Translations under genes and position numbers: made by a program | Part shown: one piece after another, positions 61,376 through 64,000 of the stretch | Layout of the letters: each line of letters begins with the position of its first letter | How positions within the stretch are numbered: the first letter of the stretch is position 1 | NCBI GenBank assembly: GCA_026984795.1 | Contig: JALSRK010000015.1 | Location: forward strand, 1-64,000 | Direction: 5' to 3' | Length of the DNA: 64,000 nucleotides | Source of the DNA: Solibacteraceae bacterium | GTDB lineage: Bacteria > Acidobacteriota > Terriglobia > Bryobacterales > Bryobacteraceae | The notes under the pieces: model-generated | Databases searched by the model: none | Seen by the model: the letters and a program-made list of their open reading frames with translations, nothing else | Told to the model about the DNA's origin: nothing

Positions 61376-61381
61376 TACAAT
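61376..61381 (+). promoter_or_regulatory. Candidate -10 element of the STAS gene
   Basis: TACAAT lies 15 bases before ATG 61397, which would give a leader of about nine bases. No clear -35 hexamer was found. Confidence 0.35.
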
Positions 61382-61396
61382 AAAAGGCTGGTTTTC

Positions 61397-61801
61397 ATGA
61401 GCCTCGAGATCGCTGTTCGCGAAAAGGAAGGGGTCAGAATCCTCGACCTGAAAGGCCGGTTGACGGCCGGCAAAGAGGTGGAGCGGCTCCGGGAGGCAAT
61501 CCACGAACAGCTCGAAGCCGGACATACGAAGCTCGTCCTCAACATGGCCGGGGTGGATTACATCGACTCGACGGGACTCGGCTCCCTGGTGGTTTGCTTC
61601 ACCCGGGTCCAGCGGGCCGGCGGGGCCCTGAAGTTGCTGAACCTGAACCGCCGGGAGATCCAGTTGCTGATTCTGACGAAGCTCACGACCGTCTTCGAGC
61701 TTTTCGACGACGAGCAGGACGCCGTCAACAGCTTCTTCCCGGGGCGCAAGATCAAGCGATTCGACATACTGAGCTTCGTCAAGAAGCACTCCCAGGAGTA
61801 G
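61397..61801 (+). CDS. STAS-domain anti-sigma factor antagonist
   Basis: The 134-residue protein is a SpoIIAA/RsbV-like STAS domain: VRILDLKGRLTAGKEVERL, LVLNMAGVDYIDSTGLGSLV with the phosphorylatable Ser 58, and a C-terminal helix. In its dephosphorylated form such a protein binds a serine kinase/anti-sigma factor and frees the sigma factor. No RsbW-like kinase is encoded beside it. The next gene starts nine bases after its stop. Confidence 0.9.
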   Translation: MSLEIAVREKEGVRILDLKGRLTAGKEVERLREAIHEQLEAGHTKLVLNMAGVDYIDSTGLGSLVVCFTRVQRAGGALKLLNLNRREIQLLILTKLTTVFELFDDEQDAVNSFFPGRKIKRFDILSFVKKHSQE

Positions 61802-61810
61802 GCGGCGCGG

Positions 61811-63115
61811 ATGCGGCTGGTGGTGATCGGTGGAAACGCAGCAGGACTGAGCGCCGCCGCGCGCGCCCGGCGGCTGGATCGCTGGCTGGAGATCGTCGTT
61901 CTGGAAAAGGGTCCGGTCATCTCTTACGCTGCGTGCGGCCTCCCTTACTACATCGAGGGCCGCGTGCGGAGGCTGGAGGAACTGCAAGTCGCCTCGATCG
62001 AGGAATTCCGCACGAAGCGCCGCATCGACGTACGCACCGGCGCGGAAGTGGCGGCCATCCGGCACGCCTCGCGGGAGGTGGCACTGGCCGGCGGCGAGCG
62101 GATCGGCTACGACAAGCTCATCATCGCCACCGGAGCAAGGGCAGTGCGCTCCGGGATCCAAGGGACTGACGAGCCTTATGTGTTCCCCCTGCAGACCTTC
62201 ACCGACGCCGAGCGGTTGCGCACGTTTCTCGAGAAGCGGCGGCCAAGGCGAGCCGCCGTCGTCGGGGCCGGATACATCGGCCTGGAGATGGCCGAAGTGC
62301 TCCGAGCGCGCGGGCAGCGGGTGGCCGTGTTCTCCGCCGACGACCGCTTGCTCGGCTCAGGGAACGGAACGCTGCGGGGGGCGCTGGCACGCCGGCTCGA
62401 GCGGTTCGGCGTGGAGCTGCACGCGAACCGGCCGGTCCGCAGTCTTGGGGAACTGGAGGTGGACGGCCGCGAGCCGGATCTCGTCCTGCTGGCCGCCGGC
62501 TTTCGCCCGAACGTGGAGCTGGCCGCCGAAGCGGGCGTCGAGATCGGGCGGACGGGCGCCATCCGGGTAGACGAGCGTCTGGAGACGAACCTCGGCGGCG
62601 TCTACGCGGCGGGTGATTGCGCCGAAGCGCTCCACAAGATCACCGGACGGCCCGCGTACATCCCCCTCGGCACCACCGCCAACAAGATGGGCCGGGTCGC
62701 CGGGGCCAACGCCGCCGGCCGGCGAGAGCGCTTCCCGGGGGTTCTCGGCACCTCCATTGTGCGGGTGTGCGGCTTGGGCGTCGGGATGACGGGCCTCAGC
62801 GGCGAGGATGCCCGCGCCGAAGGCTTCGAGGCGGTTTCCGCGCGTATCGAAGCCCTGGAACGCCCGGAGTATTTCTGGGGCGTCAAGATCACCGTCGAGT
62901 TGACAGCCGACCGGCGGACCGGGCGGCTCCTCGGCGGCCTGGTGATGGGCGAGCGCGGCGTGGCCCACCGGACGAACGTCATCGCCACGGCTCTCGAAGG
63001 CGGCCTCGGCGTCGAGCAGTTCCAGACGCTCGACCTGGCCTACGCGCCGCCTTACGCGCGCGTCTGGGACCCGTTGCTGATCGCCGCCCAGCAGCTCAGG
63101 AAACTTCTGAGCTGA
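61811..63115 (+). CDS. CoA-disulfide reductase/NADH oxidase-like flavoprotein
   Basis: The 434-residue FAD/NAD(P)-dependent enzyme has an N-terminal FAD motif (VVIGGNAAGLSAA), active-site Cys 42 in SYAACGLPYY, an NAD(P)-binding VVGAGYIGLEMAE, the second FAD motif GVYAAGDCAE and a C-terminal dimerisation domain. The single Cys matches CoA-disulfide reductase and related NADH oxidases/persulfide reductases; no rhodanese domain follows. It keeps CoA or small thiols reduced. It probably shares an operon with the STAS gene. Confidence 0.9.
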   Translation: MRLVVIGGNAAGLSAAARARRLDRWLEIVVLEKGPVISYAACGLPYYIEGRVRRLEELQVASIEEFRTKRRIDVRTGAEVAAIRHASREVALAGGERIGYDKLIIATGARAVRSGIQGTDEPYVFPLQTFTDAERLRTFLEKRRPRRAAVVGAGYIGLEMAEVLRARGQRVAVFSADDRLLGSGNGTLRGALARRLERFGVELHANRPVRSLGELEVDGREPDLVLLAAGFRPNVELAAEAGVEIGRTGAIRVDERLETNLGGVYAAGDCAEALHKITGRPAYIPLGTTANKMGRVAGANAAGRRERFPGVLGTSIVRVCGLGVGMTGLSGEDARAEGFEAVSARIEALERPEYFWGVKITVELTADRRTGRLLGGLVMGERGVAHRTNVIATALEGGLGVEQFQTLDLAYAPPYARVWDPLLIAAQQLRKLLS

Positions 63116-63139
63116 GGGGCTTGCTAGACTGCGATAGTG

Positions 63140-63607
63140 ATGCTTGCCAGCGGAACGAAAGCTCCGGATTTCAGCTTGCAGTCGGCCGGCGGCGGCCGGT
63201 TCACTCTGCGTGAGTTGCTCGCTGAAGGCCCAGTGGCGGTGGCCTTCTTCAAGAGCTCCTGCCCGGTGTGCCAGTTCACATTCCCGTTCCTCGAGCGGTT
63301 GCACCGGGAAGGCAGGGGCGTGCGTTTCTTCGCCGTGTCGCAGGACAACGAGGCGACGACGCAGCGCTTCATCGAGGAGTACGGGCTGACGTTTCCGGTC
63401 CTGCTGGACCGCTTCGACGAGGGCTACCCGGCGAGCAACGCTTACCGGATCCGGGCGGTGCCGTCGTTGTTCCTGATCGAGCCGGACGGGACGATTTCAC
63501 TGACTATGGAGGGCTTTGAGAAGGCCGCCCTCGAAGCGCTGGGAGAACGCGTCCAGGCGGCGCCCTTCCGTGCCGGCGAAGACATCCCGGTCTTCCGCCC
63601 TGGTTGA
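63140..63607 (+). CDS. Cytoplasmic thioredoxin-fold peroxiredoxin/TlpA-like protein
   Basis: The 155-residue protein has a thioredoxin fold of the AhpC-TSA/redoxin class with a CxxC (Cys 41 and Cys 44 in SSCPVCQF), followed by VRFFAVSQDNEATTQRF, a cis-Pro in RAVPSLFLIEPDG and a short C-tail. It has no signal peptide or membrane anchor, so it acts in the cytoplasm, as a thiol reductase or peroxidase. It lies 24 bp downstream of the CoA-disulfide-reductase-like gene, a fitting redox partner. ATG 63140 or the adjacent GTG 63137 starts it. Confidence 0.88.
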   Translation: MLASGTKAPDFSLQSAGGGRFTLRELLAEGPVAVAFFKSSCPVCQFTFPFLERLHREGRGVRFFAVSQDNEATTQRFIEEYGLTFPVLLDRFDEGYPASNAYRIRAVPSLFLIEPDGTISLTMEGFEKAALEALGERVQAAPFRAGEDIPVFRPG

Positions 63608-63693
63608 GGATCGAAGAATTGAGTCCCGGGGCGGGCTCACGGAAAGCACTCGGGTAGCGGTGCGGGTTAGAATCTATACAAGGACGGTTCGAA

Positions 63694-64000
63694 ATGGCGA
63701 AGAGCGCCGGTGTTCTCGACGCGGCAGCGGCCATCGCGAAAGGCCTCGGGGTGACGTTCCGGGAGCTGCTGTCTCCCACCGTCACTGAGGACTACCCGGA
63801 TTCGCCGGTCCGTTTCCAGGAGCGGTTCCGCGGCGGCCATGTGCTGCAGCGCGACGAAGAGGGGATGGAGAAATGCGTCGCCTGCTTCCTGTGCGCGGCC
63901 GCATGTCCCGCGAACTGTATCTACATCGAAGCGGCCGAGAACACCGAGGAAAAGCGCATCAGCGGCGGCGAACGTTACGCCGAGGTCTACAACATCGACT
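63694..64000 (+). CDS. nuoI: NADH-quinone oxidoreductase subunit I, 3' end cut by window edge
   Basis: The first 102 residues are visible. After an N-terminal helix with GVTFRELLSPTVTEDYPD, the first 4Fe-4S motif, CVACFLCAAACPANCIYI, is complete, followed by EEKRISGGERYAEVYNID as in NuoI. NuoI is a peripheral-arm subunit of complex I that passes electrons towards quinone. The second cluster motif lies beyond the window. AAGGA lies nine bases before ATG 63694. Confidence 0.93.
   Translation, partial: MAKSAGVLDAAAAIAKGLGVTFRELLSPTVTEDYPDSPVRFQERFRGGHVLQRDEEGMEKCVACFLCAAACPANCIYIEAAENTEEKRISGGERYAEVYNID

Noticed and set aside
1-64000. tRNA, rRNA, CRISPR arrays, insertion sequences, integrases or attachment sites
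   Set aside because: None seen: no T-loop-like tRNA ends, no regularly spaced repeats, and no transposase or integrase motifs in any frame examined.

Overview
This is a GC-rich chromosomal stretch from a bacterium that I place, by inference, in the Acidobacteriota (Bryobacterales/Solibacter-like). The clues are a secreted protein with the VVNAASF-type domain known from Solibacter genomes, an ECF sigma factor overlapping a Ser/Thr kinase gene, TonB receptors with an N-terminal carboxypeptidase-regulatory domain, many Tat-exported enzymes, and frequent GTG/TTG starts. I found no rRNA, tRNA, CRISPR array, insertion sequence or phage gene. It reads as core/housekeeping chromosome with small specialised modules.

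Layout. 1-3.7 kb: a cut SDR gene and a tctCBA tripartite tricarboxylate transporter. 3.7-8.1 kb (minus): an aromatic amino acid cluster, a fused anthranilate synthase TrpEG followed by the DAHP synthase AroF. The gap between them holds a complete ribosome-mediated attenuator: a leader peptide with 7 aromatic residues out of 16, mutually exclusive RNA stems and an intrinsic terminator. 8.3-9.8 kb: a Tat-exported sugar isomerase and a secreted protein. 9.9-11.9 kb: a PHO-box-like triple repeat, a Na+/phosphate cotransporter and a PhoU-domain protein. 11.9-24.1 kb: OmpA and TPR proteins, SDR, MtaB, a secreted DUF296 protein, Cu/Zn SOD, an aldo/keto-reductase-like protein, DUF192, PspC, an exported ADP-ribosylglycohydrolase-family lipoprotein and an MscS channel. 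24.3-27.9 kb: outer-membrane proteins, a lone receiver domain and NadD.

27.9-36 kb: a PhoR/PhoB-like two-component pair, then a promoter region with a second PHO-box-like triple repeat, then a TIGR03437 protein, a TonB receptor and a large beta-helix-like secreted protein. Together with the 9.9 kb locus this suggests a phosphate-starvation regulon. 36-46.9 kb: a D-threonine-aldolase-like enzyme, FAD-linked oxidase (apparently with a CTG start), RNase J, ECF sigma plus kinase, FabH, SprT-like protease and DUF547. 46.9-50.2 kb: a module of uncharacterised genes (membrane proteins, a secreted peptide with an octaglycine run, a small cytosolic protein and an XRE-type regulator) joined by two copies of one operator-like palindrome. 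50.2-51.7 kb: UbiX and PheA. 51.7-56.6 kb: GH95 alpha-L-fucosidase (reading through into the next gene), MsrP and a sulfatase, possibly for sulfated fucose-containing glycans. 56.7-64 kb: YjbQ, DUF4139, LolA-like, pentapeptide-repeat, STAS, CoA-disulfide-reductase-like and thioredoxin-fold proteins, and the start of nuoI, cut by the window edge.

All promoter, operator and RNA-structure calls were made by eye; protein family calls rest on motifs and remembered family architecture, not on database searches.
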